A stretch of DNA of 64,000 bases from Spiribacter sp. 1M189 (GTDB lineage Bacteria > Pseudomonadota > Gammaproteobacteria > Nitrococcales > Nitrococcaceae), in contig NZ_JBAKFF010000001.1 of the NCBI RefSeq assembly GCF_040838345.1, positions 806,001 to 870,000 on the forward strand, given 5' to 3'. This document shows, piece after piece, positions 47,054 through 57,639 of this stretch. The notes beneath the pieces were generated by a model. That model saw only the letters and a list, made by a program, of their open reading frames with translations. It made no database searches and had not been told where the DNA came from. The position numbers and the translations under genes are program-made. The first letter of the stretch is position 1, and every line of letters starts with the position of its first letter.

Positions 47054-50000
47054 CTAGAGCAGGACGCGTTCGACCCCGCCGTCACGGGCCCGCTCGACGA
47101 ATCGCGCCGACCAGTCCTCGCCCAGCAGCTGCCGGGCCATCTCGGTGACGATGTAATCCGCCTCTACGCCGGTGTCCTCGCGGTAGCGCGAGAGCCCCTG
47201 CAGACAGGCCGGGCAACTGGTCAGCATCTTCGTCGTGCCCGGTGCCGCCACCGGCTCGCCGGTGAGCGCCTCGAGCCCGCCGTTGATCTCCTCTTCCTTG
47301 CGGAAGCGGACCTGGCTGGCGATATCCGGCCGCGCCACCGCAAACGTGCCCGCCTCGCCGCAGCAGCGGTCATTGAGCGGCACGGACTGGCCCATCAGTT
47401 CGCTTGCCACCGATTCGCCGCGGCGGGTTTTCATGGGCGTATGGCAGGGCTCGTGGTACATGTACTGCACCCCTTCAACGCCATCAACGCCGAAGCCCTT
47501 CTCGAGCAGATACTCGTGGATATCCAGCAGCCGGCAGTCCGGAAATATCTGCTGGAATTCGTATTTCAGCAGCTGATCCATGCAGGTGCCGCAGGACACC
47601 ACCACGGTGCGGATGTCGAGATAATTGAGCGTGTTGGCCACCCGATGGAAGAGCACCCGGTTCTCGGTGCTGATCGCCTGGCCCTTCTCGATGTCCCCCG
47701 ATGAGGTCTGCGGGTAGCCACAGCACAGATAACCCGGTGGCAGGACCGTCCGCGCGCCGGCCTCCCAGAGCATGGCGAGGGTCGCCAGGCCGATCTGGCT
47801 GAAAAGCCGCTCGGAGCCACAGCCCGGGAAGTAGAACACCGCCTCGGCGGCCTCATCGGCGCGCTGTGGATCGGCGATGATGGGCACGATGCCCGGATCC
47901 TCCGCTCCCAGCAATTGCCGCATGGTCTGGTTGGGCAGCTTGCCCGGCATGGGTTTTTTAAGGAAATGCACCACCTGAGCCGGTACGCCGGAGAGATCCC
48001 GGGTCGGTTTTGGCCGCCGGCTCACGGCGCTGTCCGGTACGCCGCCACGCGTCCCGGCCATACCCGCCTGGCGGGCCAGGTAGTGCCCCAGGCGCTGGGA
48101 GCCGTAGCCCCACTCGATCATGCCCCGACGCATGATCTTGATGCGGCGGGCATCCTGGATGTTGAGAAACGCCATGGACGCCTTTGAGACCAGGCTCTCC
48201 CGGCGCTTGCCCCGCTGCTTGAGGGCATGGCGCATCTTGATGGTGACATCGCCGTAGTCGATATCCACCGGACAGGGCGTGAGGCAGCGATGGCAGATCG
48301 TGCAATGGTCGGCGATGTCGTTCATCTCCGCCCAGTGCTGCAACGACAGCCCGCGCCGGGTCTGCTCCTCGTAGAGGAACGCCTCGATGAGCAGGTTGGT
48401 GCCAAGGATCTTGTCCCGCGGCGAATACCGCAGGTTGGCCCGCGGAACATGGGTGGTGCAGACCGGCTTGCACTTGCCGCAGCGAAGACAGTCCTTGATG
48501 TCGTCATTGAGCGCGCCGAGCTCGCTCTGCTCGAGGATGAGCGCCTCCTCGCGCACCAGTTGCAGCGAGGGCGTGTAGGCATCGGCGAGCCCGCTGCCGG
48601 CGACGAGCTTGCCGCGGTTGAAGCGATCCTGGGGATCCACCCGCGACTTGTACTCGCGGAAGCGCTCGACCTGCTCGGCGTCCAGATACTGGAACTTGGT
48701 CAGGCCGATGCCGTGCTCGCCGGAGATCACACCACCGAGCGACCGGGCCAGCGCCATGACCTCATCCACAATGCCATCGGCTTCTTTCATCATCCCGTAA
48801 TCATTGGAGTTTACCGGGATGTTGGTATGCACGTTGCCATCGCCGGCATGCATGTGCAGCGCGACGAACAGACGCCGCCGACGGCCCTCGGCGTGGATCT
48901 CATCGAGTCGCCGGCGCAGGGGCTCGAAATCGCGGCCGTCATAGATCTCATGGAGCTTGGCCGCCACCGATGCCCGATAGCTGATGCGCAGATCCCGGCG
49001 CAGCAGCAACTGAATCACGGTATCGCCGGGCTGGACTGCCTGGGCGGCTTCCTCATCAAGGCAGTCGAGGCAGTCCGCCACCGGCGCGTCGAGCTGATCC
49101 AGAATGCGCCGCCAGCGCGTCTCGGCCTCGTCGAGCCTCGCCAGCGCGGCCTGACGCTTGCGGGCGAGGATGCTATCCCCCTCGGCGCTTGCCTTGAGGT
49201 CCTCGCGGGCATGGTAATCGGTGCGGGCCTGCAGCTCGGTGAGCGGGCCGAGCAGCCAGGCCCGGGCCGAATCCAGGATCTCGAGCTTGTTGTGCAGGCT
49301 GCGGATGATGTTGATGCGCTCAATGCCCTCGCTGTAATCCGCCAGCCGGTGGATGGGGATGACGACGTCCTCGTTGATCTTGAAGGCATTGGTATGGGCG
49401 GCGATGGCCGCCGTGCGGCCGCGGTCCGCCCAGAAGGTCCGGCGTGCCTCCGGCGAGGTGGCGATAAAGCCATCCGCATCCCGCGCCTCGACCCGCGCTA
49501 CCATGGCCTCGGCCGCGGCCTGGCAGGCGGCTTCGTCATCGCTCGCCAGATCCGCCAGCAACAGCATCCGCGGCCGCGTGCCACGATCGCCCTTGGGCGC
49601 ATAGTCGACGGCGCGGATATAGCGCTCGTCGAGGTGTTCCAGTCCCGCCAGGGCGACGGTGGGGTTGGCCGCGACATCCTCGATGATCTCGACGATGGCC
49701 GGCACCGCCTGGTGCAGATCGCGGCCGTGGAATTCCATGCACACGGTCCGCATGTGCGCGGGCATGACATGCAGGATGAACCGCGCCGAGGTGATCAGCC
49801 CGTCGCAGCCCTCCTTCTGCACGCCGGGCAGCCCGCCGAGGAACTTGTCGGTGACGTCCTTGCCGAGTCCCGCCTTGCGCAGGCTCGCGCCGGGGAAGGC
49901 CAGTACCGTCGGCTCGCCCCGCGGCGTCCGGCCATCGGGCCCGTAGCGGGTGATGCGAAAGCGCACTTCTGCCTGGTCATGGATCTTGCCGAGGTTGTGA

Positions 50001-50953
50001 TCCAGCCGCTCGACATCGATCCACTCCGCATCCGGCGTGACCATGCGCCAGCCGGCGAGGTTGTCCAGCGTCGTGCCCCATAGCACGGCCTTCTTGCCGC
50101 CGGCATTCATCGCGACATTGCCGCCGATGGTGCTGGCATCCCGCGAGGTCGGATCGACGGCGAAGACATAACCCGCGGCATCGGCGCGATCCTCGACACG
50201 CCGCGTGACCACACCCGCCTCGGCCCGGATGGTGGGTACCGGATCGGCCATGCCCGGCAGTGAACGCATTTCCACCTGGCCCAGGCCCTCGAGCTTCTCG
50301 GTATTGATCACCGCGCAGTGCTCATGCAGCGGGATGGCACCGCCGGTATAGCCGGTGCCGCCGCCGCGGGGAACTACGGTGAGGTCGAGTTCGACGGCGG
50401 CGGCCACCAGTCCGGCCATCTCCGCTTCGGTATCCGGTGTGAGAACGACGAAGGGTACCGCCACCCGCCAGTCGGTGGCATCGGTCTGATGGGCCACCCG
50501 GGTGAGGCCGTCGAAGGCGATGTTGTGCTCGGCGGTGACGCGGGCGAAGGCCTTGCGGGCCCGCTCGCGCAGGGCCTGTGTGGCGGGGAATGCGGCCTGG
50601 AAGTCCGCCACCGCCTGACGACAGCGGCCGGCCAGCGCCAGCGCCTCCGCATTGCCGTCGGCCCGGGCCTCGATCTGCTCGAGGCGATGGTTCATGGCGG
50701 CGACCAGCGCCTCGCGTCGGCCCTGATTGTCGAGCAGATCCTCCTGGATATAGGGATTGCGCCCCACCACCCAGAGATCGCCCAGCACCTCGAAGAGCAT
50801 GCGCGCCGAGATACCGGTGCGGCGTTGGGAGCGCAGCCGCTCCAGCGTGTCCCAGCCATCGGCACCGAGATAGCGGTGGACGATCTCGCGATCGGAAAAC
50901 GAGGTATAGTTATAGGGAATCTCGCGGATTCGGGCGGGGGCGGCGGTAGCCAT
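47054..50953 (-). CDS. DUF3683 FAD-binding/4Fe-4S dehydrogenase (YdiJ/D-lactate dehydrogenase-like)
   Basis: Very large (1299-residue) oxidoreductase related to YdiJ and D-2-hydroxyacid dehydrogenases. Order: N-terminal DUF3683 region (starts [20 protein letters not shown]), FAD-binding type 4 domain ([39 protein letters not shown]), FAD-oxidase C-terminal domain ([30 protein letters not shown]), two 4Fe-4S motifs ([23 protein letters not shown]) and two cysteine-rich CCG domains ([17 protein letters not shown]). It should oxidise a D-2-hydroxyacid and pass electrons to the chain. ATG 50953 begins the conserved region. It diverges from icd across 181 bases. Confidence 0.9.
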   Translation of the reverse strand: MATAAPARIREIPYNYTSFSDREIVHRYLGADGWDTLERLRSQRRTGISARMLFEVLGDLWVVGRNPYIQEDLLDNQGRREALVAAMNHRLEQIEARADGNAEALALAGRCRQAVADFQAAFPATQALRERARKAFARVTAEHNIAFDGLTRVAHQTDATDWRVAVPFVVLTPDTEAEMAGLVAAAVELDLTVVPRGGGTGYTGGAIPLHEHCAVINTEKLEGLGQVEMRSLPGMADPVPTIRAEAGVVTRRVEDRADAAGYVFAVDPTSRDASTIGGNVAMNAGGKKAVLWGTTLDNLAGWRMVTPDAEWIDVERLDHNLGKIHDQAEVRFRITRYGPDGRTPRGEPTVLAFPGASLRKAGLGKDVTDKFLGGLPGVQKEGCDGLITSARFILHVMPAHMRTVCMEFHGRDLHQAVPAIVEIIEDVAANPTVALAGLEHLDERYIRAVDYAPKGDRGTRPRMLLLADLASDDEAACQAAAEAMVARVEARDADGFIATSPEARRTFWADRGRTAAIAAHTNAFKINEDVVIPIHRLADYSEGIERINIIRSLHNKLEILDSARAWLLGPLTELQARTDYHAREDLKASAEGDSILARKRQAALARLDEAETRWRRILDQLDAPVADCLDCLDEEAAQAVQPGDTVIQLLLRRDLRISYRASVAAKLHEIYDGRDFEPLRRRLDEIHAEGRRRRLFVALHMHAGDGNVHTNIPVNSNDYGMMKEADGIVDEVMALARSLGGVISGEHGIGLTKFQYLDAEQVERFREYKSRVDPQDRFNRGKLVAGSGLADAYTPSLQLVREEALILEQSELGALNDDIKDCLRCGKCKPVCTTHVPRANLRYSPRDKILGTNLLIEAFLYEEQTRRGLSLQHWAEMNDIADHCTICHRCLTPCPVDIDYGDVTIKMRHALKQRGKRRESLVSKASMAFLNIQDARRIKIMRRGMIEWGYGSQRLGHYLARQAGMAGTRGGVPDSAVSRRPKPTRDLSGVPAQVVHFLKKPMPGKLPNQTMRQLLGAEDPGIVPIIADPQRADEAAEAVFYFPGCGSERLFSQIGLATLAMLWEAGARTVLPPGYLCCGYPQTSSGDIEKGQAISTENRVLFHRVANTLNYLDIRTVVVSCGTCMDQLLKYEFQQIFPDCRLLDIHEYLLEKGFGVDGVEGVQYMYHEPCHTPMKTRRGESVASELMGQSVPLNDRCCGEAGTFAVARPDIASQVRFRKEEEINGGLEALTGEPVAAPGTTKMLTSCPACLQGLSRYREDTGVEADYIVTEMARQLLGEDWSARFVERARDGGVERVLL

Positions 50954-51134
50954 GGCGGGCGCACTCCGGGGCGTCGTGAATGGGCTCATGGTACGCCAGT
51001 CGCGCGATGAGTGCCCGCGGCAACCTTGCGCCGGATCAAAACGATGCCGAAATCCGACTGCTGTTTTCGCAATGGGGGATATGAAAGAATAGCGCGCGAT
51101 CTGAATTGCCCATGCAGCAAAAGAGAGCATCACT

Positions 51135-52433
51135 ATGAGCACAATCCAGGTTCCCGCCGACGGCGCGCGGGTCACTCTTGAGAACGGCGTTCTGAATGTC
51201 CCCGATAACCCGATCATCACCTACATCGAGGGTGACGGCATCGGCGTGGACATCACGCCGGTCATGCAGCGGGTCGTGGATGCCGCGGTCGAGAAGGCCT
51301 ATGACGGCAAGCGCAAGATCCACTGGATGGAGGTCCTCGCCGGCGAGAAGGCCAACAACGAGCTGGGCGCCTGGCTGCCCGACGAGACCGTGGAGGCCAT
51401 CCGCGAGTACCTCATCTCGATCAAGGGCCCGATGACCACGCCGGTGGGCGGCGGCATCCGCTCGCTCAACGTCGCCCTGCGCCAGGTCCTGGATCTGTAC
51501 GTCTGCCTGCGCCCGGTGCGCTGGTTCAACGGGGTCCCCTCGCCGGTGAAAAACCCCGACCAGGTAGACATGGCGATCTTCCGCGAGAACACGGAGGACA
51601 TCTACGCGGGCATCGAATTCGAGGCGGGCTCGGAGGAGAACCAGAAGTTCAAGGAACTGCTGGCCGAGCATTTCCCGTCGGCCTACGCCAACATCCGCTT
51701 CCCCGAGGAATGCGGATTCGGTATCAAGCCGATCTCCCGCGAGGGCACCGAGCGCCTGGTGCGCGCCGCGATCCGTTATGCCATCGACAACAAGCGCAAG
51801 TCGGTGACCATTGTCCACAAGGGCAACATCATGAAGTTCACCGAGGGCGCCTTCCGGACCTGGGCCTACGAGCTCGCGGAGCGCGAATTCGGCGAGGAGA
51901 CCTACACCTGGGCGGAGTGGGAGCGCACCGTGGCCGAGAAGGGCCAGGAAGCGGCCAACGCCGAGCAGGATGCCGCCGTGGCCGCGGGTAAAGTGCTGGT
52001 CAAGGACTCGATCGCCGACATCACCCTACAGCAGGTGCTGACCCGCCCCACGGATTTCGAGGTCATCGCCACCATGAACCTGAACGGCGACTACCTCTCC
52101 GACGCGCTGGCCGCGCAGGTGGGCGGTATCGGCATCGCCCCGGGCGGCAACATCAACGAGCAGACCGGCCATGCCGTGTTCGAGGCGACCCACGGCACCG
52201 CGCCGAAGTACGCCGGCAAGGACATGGTCAACCCCGGCTCGCTGGTCCTCTCCGCGGAGATGATGCTGCGCCACCTGGGCTGGAGCGAGGCGGCCGACCT
52301 CATCCTCACCGGGATGGATGCGGCCATTGCCAGCAAGCATGTGACCTATGACTTCGCCCGCCTGATGGACGGCGCGACCAAGGTGAGCTGTTCGCAGTTC
52401 GGCGAGGCGATGATCAAGCGCATGCAGGACTGA
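51135..52433 (+). CDS. icd: Isocitrate dehydrogenase (NADP+)
   Basis: TCA-cycle enzyme oxidatively decarboxylating isocitrate to 2-oxoglutarate; 432 residues, the E. coli-type homodimer. The substrate/phosphorylation loop [13 protein letters not shown] places the AceK target serine at residue 110; [15 protein letters not shown] and [17 protein letters not shown] are also present. ATG 51135 is preceded by AAGAGAG. A TCA gene next to aceK makes its regulation by phosphorylation explicit: aceK starts 35 bases downstream on the same strand. Confidence 0.96.
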   Translation: MSTIQVPADGARVTLENGVLNVPDNPIITYIEGDGIGVDITPVMQRVVDAAVEKAYDGKRKIHWMEVLAGEKANNELGAWLPDETVEAIREYLISIKGPMTTPVGGGIRSLNVALRQVLDLYVCLRPVRWFNGVPSPVKNPDQVDMAIFRENTEDIYAGIEFEAGSEENQKFKELLAEHFPSAYANIRFPEECGFGIKPISREGTERLVRAAIRYAIDNKRKSVTIVHKGNIMKFTEGAFRTWAYELAEREFGEETYTWAEWERTVAEKGQEAANAEQDAAVAAGKVLVKDSIADITLQQVLTRPTDFEVIATMNLNGDYLSDALAAQVGGIGIAPGGNINEQTGHAVFEATHGTAPKYAGKDMVNPGSLVLSAEMMLRHLGWSEAADLILTGMDAAIASKHVTYDFARLMDGATKVSCSQFGEAMIKRMQD

Positions 52434-52467
52434 ATCCCGTCTCGATGCAGCGGCTGCGGGGCAGACC

Positions 52468-54201
52468 ATGAGCGGCAGCGAACACCACTACCAACAGGTG
52501 GCCTCCGCGGCCCGCTGCATTCATGACGGGTTCATCCGCTATAACCGCCAGTTCCGGCGGATCACCGCCCGGGCCGGGCGGCGCTTCGAGGAACGGGACT
52601 GGAAGGGGCAGATGGCGGATATCGCCGCCCGAGTCGAGCTCTACGAGCTCTGGGCCGGGCGCACCGTCAAGGCCCTGAATGCCGAGCTCGGTGGCGATCT
52701 CGCCGACCACGATTTCTGGGCCGAAGTGCGCGAGTGCTTCGGCCTGCGCGTGGAGGCGGTGCCCGACGCCGGCTTCATGAAGACCTTCTTTAACTCCATC
52801 ACGCGCCGGGTGTTCGGTACCCGCGGCGTCAACGGGGCGGTGGAATTCGTCCAGCCCCCGCCCGAGGAAGGCATCGAGTCGCTCACCATGCGGCGCTATC
52901 CCTGCTGGAATGATCTCGACGCCGTCTGCGGGCGGGTCCTGCAGGACTATTGCTTCCGGCGGAGCTATGCCGAGAAGGCCGGCGATGCGCGCTGGATGGC
53001 CGACACCATCCGCGGGCAGCTCGGCGGTGCCGCAGCCGATGCCGACTGCCTGCGACTTGAGTTCATCGACACGCATTTTTTCCAGGGCACGCGGGCCTAC
53101 CTGGTCGGACGATTGCGCCTGATGGACGGCACCCGCCCCATCGTCGTCGCCCTGCGCAACAGCGACGAGGGCATCCGAGTGGATGCGGTGCTGCTCACCG
53201 CCGAGCAGATTGGCGTGGTGTTCTCCTACACCCGCTCCTACTACTTCGCCGACCCGACCTCGGTGGTGGCGGCGGTGCAGTTCCTCAAAGACATCCTGCC
53301 GCGCAAGCCCATCGACGAGCTGTACACGGTGCTGGGCCGCCTGCGCCAGGGCAAGACCGAGCGCTATCGGCAGCTCATGCACCATCTCTCGGATACGCAG
53401 GATGATTTCGTGCATGCCGCCGGCGAGGCGGGGCTGGTGATGATCGTCTTCACCCTTCCCTCGTTCAATCTGGTCTTCAAGATCATGCGCGATGTCTTCC
53501 GGCCACCGAAGACCACCACCCATGATGACGTGCACCAGAGCTACCGCCTGGTCTCGCGGCATGACCATGCCGGCCGGCTCATCGACACCCAGCATTTCCG
53601 CAACCTCGAGCTGCCGCGCGACCGCTTTTCCGAGGCTCTGGTCGAGGAGCTGCGGCGCGAGGCGCCGCGCACGGTGGGCATCGACGGCGATCAGCTCGTC
53701 TTCCGCCATGCCTATGTCGAGCGCCGGGTCCGCCCCCTCAACCTCTACGTCCGCGAAGTGGACGAGGCGGAGGCGAAGCGGGTCATCCTGGATTACGGGC
53801 GCTGCATCAAGGACCTGGCCGAGACCAACATCTTCGCCGGCGACCTGCTGCTGAAAAACTTCGGCGTCACCAGTTCCGGGCGGGTGGTGTTCTACGACTA
53901 CGACGAGGTGCTGCTGGTCACCGACTGCAGCTTCTACGAACTGCCCGAGCCGGATGAGGATTTCCCGCTGATGGACCACGGCACCACGCGCTTTGTGGGG
54001 CCGAAGGATATCTTCCCCGAAGAGTTCATCCGCTTTCTCGCCATGCCCGCCTCCCTGCGCCAGTCCTTCCTCGAGGCGCACAGCGACCTGCTCACCGCCG
54101 ACTACTGGCGCGACGTCAAGCGCCGACGGCTCGCCGGCGAGGTCGCCGAGATCGTGCCCTACGCGCGCCAGAGCGTGGCGCCCCGGCGCATCGAGCTCTG
54201 A
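52468..54201 (+). CDS. aceK: Isocitrate dehydrogenase kinase/phosphatase
   Basis: Bifunctional enzyme of 577 residues that phosphorylates and dephosphorylates isocitrate dehydrogenase to direct carbon to the glyoxylate shunt. Landmarks include YELWAGRTVKALNAEL, FMKTFFNSITRRVFGT, ETNIFAGDLLLKNFGVTSSG (catalytic loop with Asp and Asn) and FYDYDEVLLVTD (DYDE in place of DFG). In enteric bacteria aceK ends the aceBAK operon; here it directly follows its target gene icd, and no aceB or aceA is in the window. It converges on pilT with 16 bases between stops. Confidence 0.96.
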   Translation: MSGSEHHYQQVASAARCIHDGFIRYNRQFRRITARAGRRFEERDWKGQMADIAARVELYELWAGRTVKALNAELGGDLADHDFWAEVRECFGLRVEAVPDAGFMKTFFNSITRRVFGTRGVNGAVEFVQPPPEEGIESLTMRRYPCWNDLDAVCGRVLQDYCFRRSYAEKAGDARWMADTIRGQLGGAAADADCLRLEFIDTHFFQGTRAYLVGRLRLMDGTRPIVVALRNSDEGIRVDAVLLTAEQIGVVFSYTRSYYFADPTSVVAAVQFLKDILPRKPIDELYTVLGRLRQGKTERYRQLMHHLSDTQDDFVHAAGEAGLVMIVFTLPSFNLVFKIMRDVFRPPKTTTHDDVHQSYRLVSRHDHAGRLIDTQHFRNLELPRDRFSEALVEELRREAPRTVGIDGDQLVFRHAYVERRVRPLNLYVREVDEAEAKRVILDYGRCIKDLAETNIFAGDLLLKNFGVTSSGRVVFYDYDEVLLVTDCSFYELPEPDEDFPLMDHGTTRFVGPKDIFPEEFIRFLAMPASLRQSFLEAHSDLLTADYWRDVKRRRLAGEVAEIVPYARQSVAPRRIEL

Positions 54202-54217
54202 TCCAAACCGGCGGCGG

Positions 54218-55243
54218 TCAGTCGTCGCCCAGAATGACCCGCGCGGTCTCCGGCGAGATCAAGCCCTGCTGCTGGAGCCGCTGAACGGACTGACCCATGG
54301 TCTGCATGCCCATGGCCTGGCCGGTCTGCAGGGCGTTGGGGATCTGCGCGAGGTTGCTCTCACGGATGAGATTACGGATGGCGGGGACGGCCACCATGAT
54401 CTCGAAGGCCGCCACCCGGCCGCCGCCCTGGCGCTTTAACAGGCTCTGCGAGATCACCGCGAGCAGCGACTCGGCGAGCATCGCCCGGACCTGCGCCTGC
54501 TCGTCCCCCGGGAACGTGTTGATGATCCGGTCCACACTGCTCGCCGCGGTGCGGGTATGCAGCGTGCCGAAGACCAGATGCCCGGTCTCGGCGGCGGTCA
54601 GCGCCAGACGGATGGTATCCGGGTCACGCAGCTCACCCACCAGGATGACATCGGGGTCCTCGCGCAGGGCGGCACGCAGGGCATGCTGGACATCGTGGGT
54701 GTGGTGCCCCACCTCGCGCTGGGTGATGAGCGCGCGGTTGCAGCTATGGACGAACTCCACCGGGTCTTCGATGGTGAGGATATGCTCGGGGTACTGGCGA
54801 TTGCGGTGATCCACCATGGCGGCCAGGGTGGTGGATTTACCCGAGCCCGTAGGGCCGGTCACCAATACGAGGCCGCGGGCGCGGTCGGCGATCTGCTGGA
54901 CCACCGGCGGCGTGCCCAGCGACTGGAGCTGCGGAATCTCGCTGGGGATGGCCCGGAGAACGATGCCGGAGCCGTTGAGCTGCTCGTAGACATTGACGCG
55001 AAAACGCCCCGCGCCGGTGACCTGCAGGGCGAAGTCCACCTCGCGGTGATCGCGGTAATCCGCCCGCTGCGGCTCGTCCATGAGATCGAGGATGGCCGGC
55101 TCCAGGTCCTCGGCGGCGATCGCACCCTGATCGAGGGTCTGCAGATCGCCATCGAGCCGGACCAGCGGCGGCACACCCGCGGCGACATGGAGGTCGGAGG
55201 CCCCCATTTGGGCTGCCTTGATGATGAGGGCTTGAAGATCCAT
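54218..55243 (-). CDS. pilT: PilT-type twitching motility (pilus retraction) ATPase
   Basis: Hexameric ATPase that depolymerises type IV pili; 341 residues. The N-terminal PAS-like region starts LIIKAAQMGASDLHVAAGVP; the Walker A is VTGPTGSGKSTTLA, the Asp box is TIEDPVEFVH, Walker B is DVILVGELRD, and the His box follows in HLVFGTLHTRTAASSVDRII. The C-terminal AIRNLIRE segment (AIRNLIRES) is the PilT signature needed for retraction. ATG 55243. It faces away from the pilin operon, so pilin and retraction motor are divergently expressed across a 279-base gap. Confidence 0.93.
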   Translation of the reverse strand: MDLQALIIKAAQMGASDLHVAAGVPPLVRLDGDLQTLDQGAIAAEDLEPAILDLMDEPQRADYRDHREVDFALQVTGAGRFRVNVYEQLNGSGIVLRAIPSEIPQLQSLGTPPVVQQIADRARGLVLVTGPTGSGKSTTLAAMVDHRNRQYPEHILTIEDPVEFVHSCNRALITQREVGHHTHDVQHALRAALREDPDVILVGELRDPDTIRLALTAAETGHLVFGTLHTRTAASSVDRIINTFPGDEQAQVRAMLAESLLAVISQSLLKRQGGGRVAAFEIMVAVPAIRNLIRESNLAQIPNALQTGQAMGMQTMGQSVQRLQQQGLISPETARVILGDD

Positions 55244-55522
55244 TGAAGCTCCCGTGGGCTTGATAGCACGGCCGGAGCCTATCATCCAGGCGTAACAGCA
55301 GCCGCGGACGCCACGCTAACAATCCCTGAACTTCCGGTCCTTTTGGTATCAGTGAAACGGTCTGAAATTCCATACCGAGTGCTAACCTCAATTTCCGCGA
55401 ACGACAACGTCCACGGACGCAGGTGGCAAGCCGGCGAGGGAACTGGGGCTCGAACAGACGAGTCATCGGGGATGTGTGCCCTTGTCAGCCGGGACCGACA
55501 TGGACTGCCAACCCAACGAACG
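55244..55522. other. Non-coding gap between pilT and the pilin gene
   Basis: This 279-base gap should contain the divergent promoters of pilT and the pilin, and a long 5' leader for the pilin mRNA. A perfect six-base inverted repeat TGATAG/CTATCA stands at 55261-55284. I compared the leader with c-di-GMP riboswitch and sigma-54 promoter consensus by eye and found neither. A longer in-frame extension of the pilin frame to 55343 is probably not translated. Confidence 0.5.
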
Positions 55523-55960
55523 ATGGAGTACAGGAACGTGAAAATCAGGAATCTTAGAAACACCAACGCCCGCCAACTCATTGCCGAGCGCAAGGAGCGG
55601 GGGTTCACCCTCATCGAGCTGGTGATCGTGCTGGCTGTGCTCGGTGTTCTGGCGGCACTCGCGATTCCGCAGCTCACCGGACTGCAGGCAGAGGCGGAAT
55701 TGCAAAGCACTGCCATCAATATTTCGAGTGAGGCAACGGAAGCATTTGCAACAGCTTTTGTCACCGATGGCTCTAGTGGGTGGGATTCCATTGCAAATGC
55801 ATGCTCCACAGCCGCGGGTCTTTCCTCAAATGGGTCAAGTTACACAGTTTCAGAAACCGACGACAACGATGACCCGTCAGTTGAAATCACCGTCCCATAC
55901 GACAATTCCGGCGTAATCTCCACGGCGACATGCTACGTCTACAATGACACCAGTACTTAG
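55523..55960 (+). CDS. Type IV pilin (MshA-like major pilin candidate)
   Basis: Prepilin of about 145 residues. A long basic leader ending KERG precedes FTLIELVIVLAVLGVLAALA, the class III signal and N-terminal helix; cleavage would fall between Gly and Phe, and Glu5 of the mature protein is present. The head domain has two cysteines (NACSTAAG and TATCYVYN), which could form the C-terminal disulfide loop of pilins. Start is ATG 55523 or GTG 55538 (GGAG nine bases before the GTG). The head-domain DNA is visibly more AT-rich than flanking genes. It opens the msh operon and is followed 14 bases later by mshI. Confidence 0.88.
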   Translation: MEYRNVKIRNLRNTNARQLIAERKERGFTLIELVIVLAVLGVLAALAIPQLTGLQAEAELQSTAINISSEATEAFATAFVTDGSSGWDSIANACSTAAGLSSNGSSYTVSETDDNDDPSVEITVPYDNSGVISTATCYVYNDTST

Positions 55961-55974
55961 GGCTATTTAGCCGG

Positions 55975-57639
55975 ATGGCGGGAGACTTCAACCTCTTTCG
56001 TGAAAAGCGCACTCTGCACCAAGACCAGAGTGGTATCCACTTCGCCCAGTCCTCGGTGGCACTTTCGGTGCTGTCGGAGGACGGGGCGCGGGTGGAGCTC
56101 TGCGTCAACCGGCCATGCGGTCGGGAGGATGCGGCGGCGGTTCTGGCTGATCTGGTCGCTGAGCATGGTCTGCGGGGAACGCCAGCCTACGTCACCCTCA
56201 GTCGTGGCGACTACGACACCCAGTATGTCGACCTGCCGGGGATCAGTGACGCGGAGCTGCGCGATGCCCTTCAGTGGCGGGTGACCCCGCCCGGTGTAAT
56301 GAGCGCTGATGAGATCGTCGCCACCGGGATCCGGCTGAGTAACGACCGCGCCGGTGGCACCGACGGGGCACCCCTCGTCCGGGCCACGGTAATGCCACGC
56401 AGCACCCTTGACCGGATTACCGATGCCGTTCTTGGCGCCGGGCTGGATTTGCGGGCCGTATTCCCGCGGGAAACGGCGCTGATCACGCTGGCACGACGCG
56501 GCGTCTCGCACGAGGCAGCGGCCACGGGCCGGGACGATCCGGAACCGCCGGTGCTATCGGTGTTTGTCGGGCCGCGCAGCACCGGCATTGCGATCGCTCG
56601 GGACAATAACCTCTATCTGTCGCGAACGCTCCAGATGGAGGTTGCATCCGAGGCGGGACTCACCACCAGTCAGCAGGAGCTTCTGGTCAACGAGTGTCTT
56701 CGCACGGCGGAGAATTTCAATAAGCGCCTGTCAACGGTCGCTCTCACCGACGCCTGCATCGGGCCCGCATTCCATGGGATGGATGAGGTCCGTCAGGCGC
56801 TGACCGAGGCGCTTGGGATTGAGTGCCGGGTGTTGAGCCTGCCACCGGACATCGAACCGGCGGACGAGTCGACCGCCGCCACGGCGGCGACGCCTCAGGG
56901 CATGCTGGCCGTTGCTGGGACGCTGGACGTGTCCCTGCCAGAGAACGCCTCCCTCTATCGCCGGCCGCCCAAGACGCGTTCGGCTACCTCCCCTGCCGTG
57001 CTCACGGCGGGGCTGGCGGCGGCGACCGCGGGGCTTGTCGTTATCACTGGTATTCAGTCATTGCTGCTTAACAGCGGACAGCAGCAACTGGACGCGGCGC
57101 AGCGTGAGCGCGATGCGTTGCAGGAACAGGTCGCCTCGCTGCAGGCTGAGACGGAGGGCATCGAGAATGTCGAACCTTCGCCGGAACTCATTGCCGAGCG
57201 TGACCGGATAGAGCGCCGGCGGGCCTTCTACGTCACGATCCTTGACGACTTCGAAGGCGTGGACACCTCCCTGAAGGAAGGATTCTCCGGGCCACTGCAG
57301 GCCCTTGCCCAGACCCCCGTGGACGGCCTCTGGTTGCATGAGATTGCCATCGACGCGGATGATGTGACGCTCCGCGGGCATGCGTTGAGCCCGTTTGAGG
57401 CCGAGACATTGGCGGATCGGCTCGAGTCGCAGCCCGCCTTCTCGGACTGGTCGCCGGAATCCATTGATATCGGCGAACCCGTCGCGCAGGGCAACGACAT
57501 CACTGCCAGGGCTTTCACCATTCGCGGCGATGGCCTGCTGGCTGTGGCTGCCCCTCGTAAGACGGATAACAACCGATCAACGCAGGAGGCCACCGGTTTA
57601 CAGGCCCTGTTGCAAGGCCTTAGAAACAGCAATGAATGA
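55975..57639 (+). CDS. mshI: MshI-like pilus assembly protein (PilM-PilN fusion)
   Basis: Inner-membrane pilus biogenesis protein of 554 residues. Residues about 1-320 resemble the actin-like PilM fold (YDTQYVDLPGISDAELRDAL, QWRV, LSVFVGPRSTGIAIARDNNL). One transmembrane helix (about 343-362, AGLAAATAGLVVITGIQSLL) is followed by a PilN-like periplasmic part with coiled coil (QLDAAQRERDALQEQVASLQ) and the GLWLHEIAIDADDVTLRGHA fold. PilM and PilN are separate in standard type IV pili, whereas MSHA systems join them. It lies 14 bases past the pilin and overlaps mshJ by eight bases. Confidence 0.83.
   Translation: MAGDFNLFREKRTLHQDQSGIHFAQSSVALSVLSEDGARVELCVNRPCGREDAAAVLADLVAEHGLRGTPAYVTLSRGDYDTQYVDLPGISDAELRDALQWRVTPPGVMSADEIVATGIRLSNDRAGGTDGAPLVRATVMPRSTLDRITDAVLGAGLDLRAVFPRETALITLARRGVSHEAAATGRDDPEPPVLSVFVGPRSTGIAIARDNNLYLSRTLQMEVASEAGLTTSQQELLVNECLRTAENFNKRLSTVALTDACIGPAFHGMDEVRQALTEALGIECRVLSLPPDIEPADESTAATAATPQGMLAVAGTLDVSLPENASLYRRPPKTRSATSPAVLTAGLAAATAGLVVITGIQSLLLNSGQQQLDAAQRERDALQEQVASLQAETEGIENVEPSPELIAERDRIERRRAFYVTILDDFEGVDTSLKEGFSGPLQALAQTPVDGLWLHEIAIDADDVTLRGHALSPFEAETLADRLESQPAFSDWSPESIDIGEPVAQGNDITARAFTIRGDGLLAVAAPRKTDNNRSTQEATGLQALLQGLRNSNE

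Noticed and set aside
48227-50083. A 618-codon open frame on the plus strand
   Set aside because: Antisense to the large FAD/Fe-S dehydrogenase; low-complexity His/Arg/Gly-rich translation with no family features.
52414-54081. A 555-codon open frame on the minus strand
   Set aside because: Antisense shadow of aceK with no conserved motif.
55330-55522. Possible c-di-GMP riboswitch or sigma-54 promoter upstream of the pilin
   Set aside because: By eye the leader lacks the conserved GEMM segments and a proper GG/GC -24/-12 pair; a covariance-model search would settle it.
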